Shown here: positions 1 to 6,200 of the stretch, piece by piece
How the letters are laid out: every line of letters begins with the position of its first letter
Position numbering within the stretch: the first letter of the stretch is position 1
NCBI GenBank assembly: GCA_023459535.1
Contig: JAEWTK010000289.1
Location: 1-7,338, forward strand
Direction of reading: 5' to 3'
Length of the DNA stretch: 7,338 nt
From: Pseudomonadota bacterium
GTDB lineage: Bacteria; Pseudomonadota; Gammaproteobacteria; Burkholderiales; Methylophilaceae
Program-made: the position numbers and the translations under genes
The notes under the pieces: model-generated
Databases searched by the model: none
What the model was told of the DNA's origin: nothing
What the model saw: the letters and a program-made list of their open reading frames with translations, nothing else

Positions 1-397
1 GGTTGAGGCTGCGGCTTTCCGGCAGCATGGGTAATCTTAGTCTGTGGGTGGCGTCGAATTCTGCACGGATTTCTTCCGGCAGGCCACGCGTTTCGGGGCC
101 GAAGACGAACACATCCTCGGCTTGGAAACTATGTTGGGTGTGCCGCGTGCTGCCTTTGGTTGTCAGCGCGAACATGCGCTTGCCGGTCAGCGCCTGCTTG
201 CACGCCTGCCAGTTCTCATGCACTTGCATGGTGGCGTATTCGTGGTAATCCAGCCCCGCGCGTTTCAACTGTGCGTCTTCCAGACTGAAGCCCAGCGGTT
301 TGACCAGGTGCAGATGGGCGCCGGTGTTGGCGCAGAGCCGGATGATGTTGCCGGTGTTGGGCGGGATTTCGGGTTCGAACAATACGATGTGGAACAT
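1..397 (-). CDS. trmL: tRNA (cytidine(34)-2'-O)-methyltransferase TrmL, partial (C-terminus off window)
   Basis: This is a SPOUT-class RNA methyltransferase. The family uses S-adenosylmethionine to methylate the 2'-OH of the wobble base 34 in certain tRNA(Leu) species in the cytoplasm. 132 residues are visible, against about 157 in E. coli TrmL. The N-terminus reads MFHIVLFEPEIPPNTGNIIR, an almost textbook TrmL start. Further family signatures are the AGLDYHEY segment (residues 47-54), FALTTKG (76-82) and the cofactor-binding loop FGPETRGLP (99-107). The sequence ends in PMLPESRSLN, just before the conserved C-terminal knot helix, which is missing only because the window ends. The ATG shares one base with the comF stop codon (TAATG), so translation is probably coupled to comF. 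The identification is firm because motifs match along the whole visible length. Confidence 0.95.
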   Translation of the reverse strand, partial: MFHIVLFEPEIPPNTGNIIRLCANTGAHLHLVKPLGFSLEDAQLKRAGLDYHEYATMQVHENWQACKQALTGKRMFALTTKGSTRHTQHSFQAEDVFVFGPETRGLPEEIRAEFDATHRLRLPMLPESRSLN

Positions 398-1092
398 TAG
401 GCATTCACTGTGCGTGCGATAACCCAGCATTCTACATGGGATGCGCCGGCAGCTTTCACGGTTGCGGCCAGCTCGTGCAGGCTGGCGCCGGTGGTCATGA
501 CATCGTCCAGCAGGATGACACGTTGGCCGGCCAGCGATGTGCTGCAATGAAAGGCGCCGCGCATGTTCTTGATGCGCGCCTTGTGCGGCAGGCTGGCTTG
601 CGGCGGTGAGAACTTGATACGGCTGCAGGAATCGACATCCAGCTCAATCTGCAGGTTTTTTGCCAGCTGCCGGGCGATCTCCAGCGACTGGTTGAAACCT
701 CTTTCCGCCAGGCGCTTCGGGTGCAGCGGCATGGGGATGATGCGATGGAACGGCGATACGTCCTTGAATTTTTCCTGCATCAGCGCGCTGAAGGTCTTGG
801 CGATGTTCAGGTTTTGCTGATATTTGTACTTTTGCAGTATGGCATCCAGCGGATAGGCATAGCGAAACAGTGCGCGCGTGGTGTCGAAGGCCGGTGTGGA
901 ATTGAGGCAGTGGCCGCAGATCTGGTTATGAGGAGAGGGCAGGGCGCATTGCGGACAAGTGCCGGCTTGGTGCCAGGGCAGGTCGTTCAGGCATTGCGGA
1001 CAGAGTGCCAGCTCACCGCCATTGCTATCGGCACAGAGCATGCAATGCTGCGGAAATAACAATCGATTAAAAATTAATCTATAGTCAATCAA
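397..1092 (-). CDS. comF: ComF family protein (phosphoribosyltransferase-like, zinc-finger)
   Basis: This 231-residue protein belongs to the ComF/GntX family, which is linked to DNA uptake in naturally competent bacteria; its exact biochemical role is uncertain. The N-terminal part carries four CxxC pairs that look like zinc-binding knuckles: C17/C20, C31/C34, C46/C49 and C59/C62. The C-terminal part is a type I phosphoribosyltransferase fold. It has the conserved block PMPLHPKRLAERGFNQS (120-136) and a PRPP-binding loop ILLDDVMTTGAS (193-204) with paired Asp 196/197. The start is TTG at 1090-1092. The next in-frame ATG (residue 18) would cut into the first zinc pair, and a strong Shine-Dalgarno sequence sits 8 bases before the TTG. 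The gene is divergent from the biotin operon and overlaps trmL by one base. The first codons are clearly AT-rich compared with the rest. Competence itself cannot be inferred from this gene alone, because the family also occurs in bacteria not known to be competent. Confidence 0.93.
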   Translation of the reverse strand: MIDYRLIFNRLLFPQHCMLCADSNGGELALCPQCLNDLPWHQAGTCPQCALPSPHNQICGHCLNSTPAFDTTRALFRYAYPLDAILQKYKYQQNLNIAKTFSALMQEKFKDVSPFHRIIPMPLHPKRLAERGFNQSLEIARQLAKNLQIELDVDSCSRIKFSPPQASLPHKARIKNMRGAFHCSTSLAGQRVILLDDVMTTGASLHELAATVKAAGASHVECWVIARTVNA

Positions 1093-1094
1093 TA

Positions 1095-1122
1095 TTGGTA
1101 TTTCCTCTTAACAAGATATAAT
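1095..1122 (+). promoter_or_regulatory. Predicted sigma-70 promoter of the biotin operon
   Basis: A perfect TATAAT -10 box lies at 1117-1122. A 4/6 match to the -35 box (TTGGTA, 1095-1100) precedes it with a 16-base spacer. Transcription would start near A1128-A1130, leaving a leader of about 15 bases before the ATG at 1144, too short for a riboswitch. The promoter lies within the 51-base gap between comF and the first operon gene, so its -35 region almost abuts the comF start codon. An 8-base perfect palindrome, TTGCGCAA (1122-1129), covers the end of the -10 and the predicted start site. It could be an operator, but that is speculation. I saw no convincing separate promoter for comF. Confidence 0.6.
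1101..1108 (-). promoter_or_regulatory. Ribosome binding site of comF (fixes the TTG start)
   Basis: On the minus strand this reads AGAGGAAA, a good match to the anti-Shine-Dalgarno sequence. It ends 8 bases before the TTG at 1092. It is the main reason for preferring TTG over the internal ATG at residue 18. Confidence 0.7.
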
Positions 1123-1133
1123 TGCGCAAAACC

Positions 1134-1137
1134 GGAG
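1134..1137 (+). promoter_or_regulatory. Ribosome binding site of the first operon gene
   Basis: GGAG sits 6 bases before the ATG at 1144, at normal spacing. It supports that start. Confidence 0.65.
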
Positions 1138-1143
1138 AATGCC

Positions 1144-1545
1144 ATGTCTACCAAAATATGCACTGCCAAGCAGCAAATGCGCGCTGCGCAGACCTTTACT
1201 TTCTTTTCGATCATTGCCGTGCTGCTGTTGCCGGCCATCATCCCGATGTTGCTGTGGATCGCGGCTTCGATCTTCGTTTATGCTGCTGCGGCGCATCATC
1301 CCAATCCCAAGGTTTGCGACTTTCTCAGGTATTCCGGCTACCGCTTCTATGGCGTGGTCGGCGCCCTGGTGGTGTTGCTCAATTTTAGCCCACAAATGTC
1401 GAAAGCGCTGGGTGGCTGGCTACCGCTGTCGCTGACCATCTGGGCGGCATGTATTCTGATCGTGGTGCCGCTGGGTATACGCGATCTGCTGCGCGCGAAA
1501 AAAGAGCCGTGGCAAGACCTCGAATATGAATCAGACGAACATTAA
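1144..1545 (+). CDS. Small membrane protein of unknown function heading the biotin operon
   Basis: I cannot assign a function to this 133-residue protein. A basic N-terminus (K4, K9, R13) is followed by a long hydrophobic stretch at about 18-48. Prolines at 30 and 34 in its middle mean it could be one long helix or a short hairpin. Two more likely membrane segments lie at about 66-83 and 91-113. Between them is a loop with HHPNPK (51-56) followed by an aromatic, basic segment RYSGYRFYG (62-70), which looks like a family signature. The tail is basic (RDLLRAKK, 113-120) and then acidic (EYESDEH, 127-133). Basic residues at both ends suggest that both termini face the cytoplasm, which fits four membrane passes better than three. 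It has its own promoter and RBS. Its stop codon overlaps the bioB Shine-Dalgarno sequence and bioB begins 10 bases later, so co-transcription with bioB is very likely. It is too small and too unlike BioY to be called a known biotin transporter. Confidence 0.85.
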   Translation: MSTKICTAKQQMRAAQTFTFFSIIAVLLLPAIIPMLLWIAASIFVYAAAAHHPNPKVCDFLRYSGYRFYGVVGALVVLLNFSPQMSKALGGWLPLSLTIWAACILIVVPLGIRDLLRAKKEPWQDLEYESDEH

Positions 1546-1549
1546 GGAA
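1544..1549 (+). promoter_or_regulatory. Ribosome binding site of bioB (decides the start)
   Basis: AAGGAA overlaps the stop codon of the upstream membrane-protein gene and lies 6 bases before the ATG at 1556. This favours 1556 over the in-frame ATG at 1526, which lies inside the preceding gene and has no comparable site. Confidence 0.75.
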
Positions 1550-1555
1550 CCCGCA

Positions 1556-2554
1556 ATGAGCATGTTTGAATCCGTCGTAGACGCCAATACCATCAAGAAG
1601 AACACCCCGGTCCCGCAGGCGCCGCAGCGCTGGACTGTGGCGCAAATTGTGGAGCTGTTTGAACTGCCGTTCAGTGACCTGATTCACCGCGCGCAGACCG
1701 TGCACCGTGAGAATTTCGACCCCAATGCGGTGCAGGTCAGCACGCTGCTCTCGATCAAGACCGGCGGTTGCTCCGAGGATTGCGGCTACTGTCCGCAAGC
1801 GGCGCGTTATCACACCGATGTCGAGAACGAGGATCTGCTGCAACTGGATGAAGTGCTGGCTGCAGCCAAGGCTGCCAAGGAAAGCGGCGCTAGCCGTTTC
1901 TGCATGGGTGCTGCCTGGCGCGGCCCCAAGCAGCGCGACCTGGAACCCGTGCTGAAGATGGTGCAGGAAGTCAAAGCCATGGGCCTGGAAACCTGCGCGA
2001 CACTGGGCATGCTGAAGGAAGGCCAGGCCGAACAGTTGAAAGAGGCGGGCCTCGATTACTACAACCACAATCTGGATACCGCGCCCGAATTCTACGGCGA
2101 CGTGATCACCACCCGCACTTACCAGGACCGCCTGGAGACGCTGGAACGCGTGCGCGATGCGGATATCAATGTCTGTTGCGGCGGCATCATCGGTATGGGC
2201 GAGTCGCGCAACCAGCGCGCAGGGCTGATCGCCCAGCTGGCGAATATGGACCGTCCGCCGGAAAGCGTGCCGATCAATATGCTGACACAGGTCGAAGGTA
2301 CGCCGCTCCATGGCACCGATGAACTGGACCCGATCGAGTTCGTGCGCACCATCGCCGCAGCCCGCATCACCATGCCCAAGAGTTATGTGCGCCTCTCGGC
2401 CGGGCGCCAGAGCATGCATGAAGGCATACAGGCCTTGTGTTTCATCGCCGGTGCCAATTCCATCTTCTACGGCGAGAAGCTGCTGACTACCGGTAATCCG
2501 GAAGCCGAAGCGGACAAGCAGCTGTTTGCCAAGCTTGGCCTGCATCCGGCCTGA
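1556..2554 (+). CDS. bioB: Biotin synthase BioB
   Basis: BioB is a radical SAM enzyme that inserts sulfur into dethiobiotin in the last step of biotin synthesis, in the cytoplasm. From the chosen ATG it has 332 residues (E. coli BioB has 346). The radical-SAM cysteines are C72, C76 and C79 in [12 protein letters not shown], and they bind the [4Fe-4S] cluster. The ligands of the second, sulfur-donating [2Fe-2S] cluster are all present: C116 (RFCMGAAW), C147 (ETCATLG), C207 (NVCCGG) and R279 (YVRLSAGR). Each is offset by exactly 19 from the E. coli residues 97, 128, 188 and 260, so the core aligns without gaps over that span. The conserved YYNHNLDT motif is at 169-176. The protein has a longer N-terminus and shorter C-terminus than E. 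coli BioB. An in-frame ATG at 1526 would add ten residues but overlaps the upstream gene and lacks a good RBS. It is the second gene of the operon, 44 bases before bioF. Confidence 0.98.
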   Translation: MSMFESVVDANTIKKNTPVPQAPQRWTVAQIVELFELPFSDLIHRAQTVHRENFDPNAVQVSTLLSIKTGGCSEDCGYCPQAARYHTDVENEDLLQLDEVLAAAKAAKESGASRFCMGAAWRGPKQRDLEPVLKMVQEVKAMGLETCATLGMLKEGQAEQLKEAGLDYYNHNLDTAPEFYGDVITTRTYQDRLETLERVRDADINVCCGGIIGMGESRNQRAGLIAQLANMDRPPESVPINMLTQVEGTPLHGTDELDPIEFVRTIAAARITMPKSYVRLSAGRQSMHEGIQALCFIAGANSIFYGEKLLTTGNPEAEADKQLFAKLGLHPA

Positions 2555-2585
2555 TTTCTCCGGTTGCCGCAAGACATCGTTAATC

Positions 2586-2590
2586 AGGGG
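2586..2590 (+). promoter_or_regulatory. Ribosome binding site of bioF
   Basis: AGGGG lies 8 bases before the GTG at 2599 and supports that start. It sits in the 44-base bioB-bioF gap, which otherwise holds no clear promoter or terminator. Confidence 0.6.
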
Positions 2591-2598
2591 TTGTCATC

Positions 2599-3771
2599 GT
2601 GACTGCACAGTTGTTTGGCGAATTGAAGGCTGAACTGGATGAGCGCGCGCGGCAGGGTCTGCTGCGCCGGCGCCGTTTGCTGCAAAGCCCGCAGGGCGCC
2701 AATATCAAGGCCGATGGCGCTGAAGTGCTGTCGTTCTGCAGCAATGATTATCTCGGCCTCGCCAATCATCCTGACCTGATTGCCGCCATGCAGCAGGCGA
2801 TTGCCGCAGCCGGTGTCGGCGGCGGCGCCTCGCACCTGATTACCGGCCATCACCAGATGCACCATGCGCTGGAGCAGGCGCTGGCCGACTTTGTCGGGTT
2901 GCCGGCCGCACTGTGCTTTTCATCCGGCTATATGGCGAATCTTGGCGTGGTGACTGCGCTGATGCGTCGCGGCGATGCCATATTTGCCGACAAGCTCAAT
3001 CACGCTTCACTGAACGATGCGGCCGTGCTGGCACGCGCCGATCTGCAGCGTTATCAGCACAATGACCTGGTGCAATTGGAAGGCCAGTTGAGCGCAAGCA
3101 AGGCGCCAAGGAAACTGGTGCTGGCGGATGCTGTATTCAGCATGGATGGCGACATGGCACCCGTGCCTGAATTGCTGGCCCTGTGCGAACGCTATGACGC
3201 ATGGCTGATGCTGGACGATGCGCATGGCTTCGGCGTGCTCGGTGATCAGGGGCAGGGCGCGCTGAGCCATTTCGGCGTCAAGACGCCACGCATCATCTAT
3301 ATGGCGACGCTGGGCAAGGCGGCTGGCGTGTCTGGTGCCTTTGTTGCCGCTGAGCAGGTCGTTATCGATTACTTGCTGCAACAGGCCCGAACCTATATCT
3401 ACACAACTGCAACTCCGCCCGCGCTGGCAGCGACGACACTGGCCGCGATTGATGTCATTCGCCTCGACGCTGCGCGCAGAATTCATCTGCATGAGTTGAT
3501 TGCCTTTCTGAAAACGAATCTGCAACTGAGCCGCTGGCAACTGATGCCGTCCGACACTGCCATACAGCCGGTCATGGTCGGCAGTAACGAGCAAGCGGTC
3601 AGCTTGAGTGAGCACCTGTTGACCAGAGGCTTGCTGGTGCCAGCCATACGTCCGCCCACCGTGCCCAAGGACACGGCGCGTCTGCGGATTTCCTTGTCGG
3701 CGGCGCACAGCATGGCCGATGTGCAGCGACTGATCGATGCCTTGCAGCAGGCGGAAAAGGACTTGGCATGA
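2599..3771 (+). CDS. bioF: 8-amino-7-oxononanoate synthase BioF (KAPA synthase)
   Basis: BioF is a PLP-dependent alpha-oxoamine synthase that condenses pimeloyl-ACP (or pimeloyl-CoA) with alanine to give KAPA, with loss of CO2. Its 390 residues compare with 384 in E. coli. Visible motifs are CSNDYLGL (47-54), GGGASHLITGHH (74-85), H135 in NHASLND (predicted to stack on the PLP ring), LDDAHGFG (205-212) with D206 and H209, and the Schiff-base lysine K240 in MATLGKAAGVSGAF. The C-terminal segment VPAIRPPTVPKDTARLRISLSAAH (347-370) is typical of the family. Other alpha-oxoamine synthases, such as Kbl or HemA, are unlikely given the length and the biotin context. The start is GTG with an AGGGG Shine-Dalgarno. 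The stop overlaps the bioH start as ATGA. Confidence 0.97.
   Translation: MTAQLFGELKAELDERARQGLLRRRRLLQSPQGANIKADGAEVLSFCSNDYLGLANHPDLIAAMQQAIAAAGVGGGASHLITGHHQMHHALEQALADFVGLPAALCFSSGYMANLGVVTALMRRGDAIFADKLNHASLNDAAVLARADLQRYQHNDLVQLEGQLSASKAPRKLVLADAVFSMDGDMAPVPELLALCERYDAWLMLDDAHGFGVLGDQGQGALSHFGVKTPRIIYMATLGKAAGVSGAFVAAEQVVIDYLLQQARTYIYTTATPPALAATTLAAIDVIRLDAARRIHLHELIAFLKTNLQLSRWQLMPSDTAIQPVMVGSNEQAVSLSEHLLTRGLLVPAIRPPTVPKDTARLRISLSAAHSMADVQRLIDALQQAEKDLA
3755..3761 (+). promoter_or_regulatory. Ribosome binding site of bioH, inside the end of bioF
   Basis: AAAAGGA lies 6 bases before the ATG at 3768. BioH can therefore be started independently as well as by coupling through the ATGA overlap. 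Confidence 0.6.
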
Positions 3772-4604
3772 GCGGGCATGTGCATATCGAGAATTTTGGC
3801 GCTTATGAAACGACGCCGCAGCATCTGGTGCTGATTCATGGCTGGGGCATGCACGGTGCCGTCTGGCAGCCGCTGGTGAAGAGTCTGTCCAGGCGTTTCT
3901 ATCTGCATGTCGTCGATTTGCCCGGCATGGGCCTGAGTCCGCCGATGGCGTCGCATGAACTGGAATCGGTCGCGGCCAAATTGCTGGAAGTGCTGCCGGC
4001 AGAAGCTGATGTCTGCGGCTGGTCGCTGGGTGGCCTGATCAGTATGCGCATGGCGCTGATGCAGCCCGAGCGGGTCAGACGGCTGGTGCTGGTCGGCAGC
4101 ACGCCTTGCTTTGTCAATCAGGTCGGCAAGGTCAATCAGACCGGCAAGCTTAACCAGGCTGATAAGACAGCATGGCAGGATGGCATCAATGCCGAGGTGT
4201 TCCGTGATTTTGCCCTGCAGGTCAGCGTGGATTACGAATCGACGATGCTGAAATTCCTCACGCTGCAATGCATGGGTTCGCGTGATACGCGCAGCATCAT
4301 CAAGCAGTTGCGCGTCAGTTTCGCCGAGCGTCCCAGCCCTTCGGTCGCGGCTTTGCAGGATGCACTCGATATGCTGCTGGAGAATGACCTGCGGCCGGAG
4401 ATTCCCTTGCTGCAGACGCCGACATTGCTGATACACGGTGACCGCGACACGCTGGCACCGGTGCAGGCTGCCAACTGGATGTCGCAACATCTGCCCGAGG
4501 CCAGCCTGCGGGTGATTGCCGGTGCATCGCATGCGCCTTTCCTCTCCCATACCGAGCAGTTTACCGAGACGCTGCTGCAATTCCTGGAACCACAGAATCC
4601 CTGA
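3768..4604 (+). CDS. bioH: Pimeloyl-[acyl-carrier protein] methyl ester esterase BioH
   Basis: BioH is an alpha/beta hydrolase that cleaves the methyl ester of pimeloyl-ACP methyl ester. This ends chain elongation and yields pimeloyl-ACP for BioF. The 278 residues compare with 256 in E. coli. The oxyanion-hole segment HGWGMHGAVW is at 24-33. The nucleophile is S86 in GWSLGG, the acid is D227 in HGDRD and the base is H255 in ASHAPFLSH. These align with E. coli S82, D207 and H235. The offset grows from +4 to +20 between nucleophile and acid, so a net 16 residues are inserted. That insertion coincides with a threefold hexapeptide repeat (116-133) directly after the conserved STPCF, at the start of the lid domain. 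The gene overlaps bioF by four bases (ATGA) and bioC by one (TGATG). The biotin context makes a generic hydrolase unlikely. Confidence 0.95.
   Translation: MSGHVHIENFGAYETTPQHLVLIHGWGMHGAVWQPLVKSLSRRFYLHVVDLPGMGLSPPMASHELESVAAKLLEVLPAEADVCGWSLGGLISMRMALMQPERVRRLVLVGSTPCFVNQVGKVNQTGKLNQADKTAWQDGINAEVFRDFALQVSVDYESTMLKFLTLQCMGSRDTRSIIKQLRVSFAERPSPSVAALQDALDMLLENDLRPEIPLLQTPTLLIHGDRDTLAPVQAANWMSQHLPEASLRVIAGASHAPFLSHTEQFTETLLQFLEPQNP
4113..4166 (+). repeat. Three tandem 18-bp units inside bioH
   Basis: Three in-frame units lie at 4113-4130, 4131-4148 and 4149-4166, encoding VNQVGK, VNQTGK and LNQADK. The first two match at 16 of 18 bases; the third is more diverged, matching the first at 11 of 18. 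This grading suggests stepwise duplication, with the second copy of the pair being the most recent. Because the unit is a multiple of three, copy-number change would keep the reading frame. Confidence 0.85.
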
Positions 4605-5500
4605 TGCAAGACGTTTACAGAATCGACAAGGCCAGGGTCCGGGCCTCATTTGACCGTGCAGCCGGCACCTATGACGCTGCCGCCGTACTGCAGGCGGAAG
4701 TCAGGCAGCGCATGCTGGACCGGCTGGACCTGGTCAGGATATCGCCGGAACTGATCCTGGATGCAGGTTGCGGTACCGGGCATGCCAGCCGGGCGTTGAG
4801 CAGACGTTTCAAGCAAAGCCGGGTCATCGCACTCGATATCGCGCTTGGCATGCTGCGGCAGACTACCCAGCAGCAAGGCCTGATGCGTCGCTTGCTGGGA
4901 CTCGGCAGACAGGCCGGCATCTGCGCCGATATTGAACAACTGCCGCTGGCCGCGCAGTCGGTAGACCTGCTCTGGTCCAATCTGGCGATCCAGTGGTGCA
5001 ATGACCTGGATACCGCCTTTGCCGAAATGCATCGCGTATTGCGGCCTGAAGGCCTGCTGATGTTCAGCACCTTCGGCCCCGACACCCTGAAGGAGCTGCG
5101 TCACGCTTCCGCGGCCGACCCGGATCACGTCCATGTCAGCCGCTTCATCGACATGCATGACATCGGCGATGCCATCGTCCGTGCCGGTTTCAGTGCGCCG
5201 GTGCTGGATGTGGAGCATTTCACGCTGACCTATGACGATGTCATGGCGGTCATGCGCGACCTCAAGGCCATTGGCGCACACAACGCCGCGGATGGCCGCC
5301 CGCGTGGTCTACTGGGCAAGGGCTTCCTGCGCCGACTGACAGAAAACTACGAGCAGTTCCGCAAGGCGGGCAAACTGCCGGCGACCTTTGAAGTGGTTTA
5401 CGGCCATGCCTGGAAGCCCGAGGCCAAACCGCAGCTGGACGATGGCCTGGCACCTGTCATGTTCAAACCCAGAACCCGGTCATCCCAAAATCTGGCATGA
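4604..5500 (+). CDS. bioC: Malonyl-[acyl-carrier protein] O-methyltransferase BioC
   Basis: BioC uses SAM to methylate the free carboxyl of malonyl-ACP (or malonyl-CoA), disguising it as a fatty-acid primer so that the fatty-acid enzymes can build the pimeloyl chain. The 298 residues form a class I methyltransferase fold. The glycine-rich SAM loop is ILDAGCGTGHAS (51-62), with an acidic D78 after the second strand (VIALDIA). The motif DLLWSNLAIQWCND (121-134) is characteristic of BioC, as is FSTFGPDTLKELR (154-166). The N-terminus KARVRASFDRAAGTYDAAAVLQ (9-30) also matches the family. The length is greater than E. coli BioC (about 251), mostly in the C-terminal third. The ATG overlaps the bioH stop as TGATG. 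No good Shine-Dalgarno lies at the right distance, so translation probably depends on coupling. The stop overlaps bioD as ATGA. Confidence 0.95.
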   Translation: MQDVYRIDKARVRASFDRAAGTYDAAAVLQAEVRQRMLDRLDLVRISPELILDAGCGTGHASRALSRRFKQSRVIALDIALGMLRQTTQQQGLMRRLLGLGRQAGICADIEQLPLAAQSVDLLWSNLAIQWCNDLDTAFAEMHRVLRPEGLLMFSTFGPDTLKELRHASAADPDHVHVSRFIDMHDIGDAIVRAGFSAPVLDVEHFTLTYDDVMAVMRDLKAIGAHNAADGRPRGLLGKGFLRRLTENYEQFRKAGKLPATFEVVYGHAWKPEAKPQLDDGLAPVMFKPRTRSSQNLA

Positions 5501-6180
5501 AACGCGGCTATTTCATTACGGGCACGGATACCGGCGTCGGCAAGACACTGATCGCAGCAGCCTTGATCCATGGATTCGCTGCTGCAGGCGGCCGGGTGGT
5601 CGGCATGAAGCCGGTAGCGGCCGGTGCTGAATTATCGGACGGCCAATGGCTGAACGAGGATGTGTCGCAGTTGCGTGCAGCAGCCAATGTGGATGCCCCG
5701 CTGGCATCCGTGAACCCCTATGTCTTTGCACCGCCGATTGCGCCGCATATCGCCGCCAGTCAGGCCGGTGTCGTGATCTCGCTCGACAGGATAAAAACTG
5801 CATTTGCAGATCTGGCCGCACTGGCGGATGTGGTTGTCGTGGAGGGTGCCGGTGGCTTTCTGGTGCCGCTGAATGAACGGCAGGACATGGGTGATCTGGC
5901 GGTGCGGCTGGACTTGCCGGTGATTCTGGTGGTCGGCATGCGGCTTGGTTGCATCAACCATGCCTTGCTGACGGTTGCGGCCATCGAGTCCAGAGGCTTG
6001 CCGCTGGCGGGCTGGGTCGCCAATGTGGTTGATGCGGAAATGCCGTATCTGGAAGAGAATCTGGCCGCACTGCAGCAAAGGATCTCAGCCCCGCATCTCG
6101 GCACGGTACCGCATCTGGCAGATGCCGATTTCAGGCAGGCTGCCAATTATCTGCAACCGTCTCTGCAATTACCTGGCTAA
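5497..6180 (+). CDS. bioD: ATP-dependent dethiobiotin synthetase BioD
   Basis: BioD carboxylates 7,8-diaminononanoate and closes the ureido ring with ATP, giving dethiobiotin for BioB. The 227 residues are close to the E. coli length. The P-loop is GTDTGVGKT (9-17) with K16 and T17. K38 in GMKPVAAG and E116 in VEGAGG correspond to the catalytic lysine and metal-binding glutamate of the family. GCINHALLT (151-159) and N175 in WVANVV fit the substrate and nucleotide sites. The ATG overlaps the bioC stop by four bases (ATGA). No clear Shine-Dalgarno precedes it, so coupling is likely. It is the last gene of the operon, and its TAA stop is only 20 bases from the end of the convergent M48 gene. 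Confidence 0.97.
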   Translation: MKRGYFITGTDTGVGKTLIAAALIHGFAAAGGRVVGMKPVAAGAELSDGQWLNEDVSQLRAAANVDAPLASVNPYVFAPPIAPHIAASQAGVVISLDRIKTAFADLAALADVVVVEGAGGFLVPLNERQDMGDLAVRLDLPVILVVGMRLGCINHALLTVAAIESRGLPLAGWVANVVDAEMPYLEENLAALQQRISAPHLGTVPHLADADFRQAANYLQPSLQLPG

Positions 6181-6200
6181 TCTGTAACTATCTGACAGCC

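Noticed and set aside
216..404. 62-codon minus-strand frame starting near the comF/trmL junction
   Set aside because: It is in a different frame from trmL, which is recognisable across all 132 visible codons.
1075..1084. TAATCTATAG, an 8/10 match to the BioR-type operator TTATCTATAA as I remember it
   Set aside because: It lies within the AT-rich comF coding start, upstream of the predicted -35 box, and both mismatches break the palindrome. No bioR gene is in the window. It would gain weight only if conserved in relatives.
1123..1143. Riboswitch or leader RNA ahead of the biotin operon
   Set aside because: The predicted leader is only about 15 bases, too short for any structured regulator.
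1526..1555. Upstream in-frame ATG for bioB, adding ten residues
   Set aside because: It overlaps the preceding gene and lacks a spaced Shine-Dalgarno, whereas AAGGAA sits 6 bases before the ATG at 1556.
1385..2572. 395-codon open frame antisense to bioB
   Set aside because: It lies wholly opposite the very well-conserved bioB and its neighbours. Its composition is rich in His, Arg and Gln, as expected of a GC-rich shadow frame, and it has no recognisable motif.
2555..2598. Possible internal promoter or terminator between bioB and bioF
   Set aside because: The best -10-like GTTAAT has no -35 at usable spacing, and the CCGG/CCGG pairing is too weak and lacks a T-run.
3483..4649. 388-codon open frame antisense to bioF and bioH, plus a 233-codon frame at 3007-3708
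   Set aside because: Both are opposite genes with intact catalytic motifs and show shadow-frame composition.
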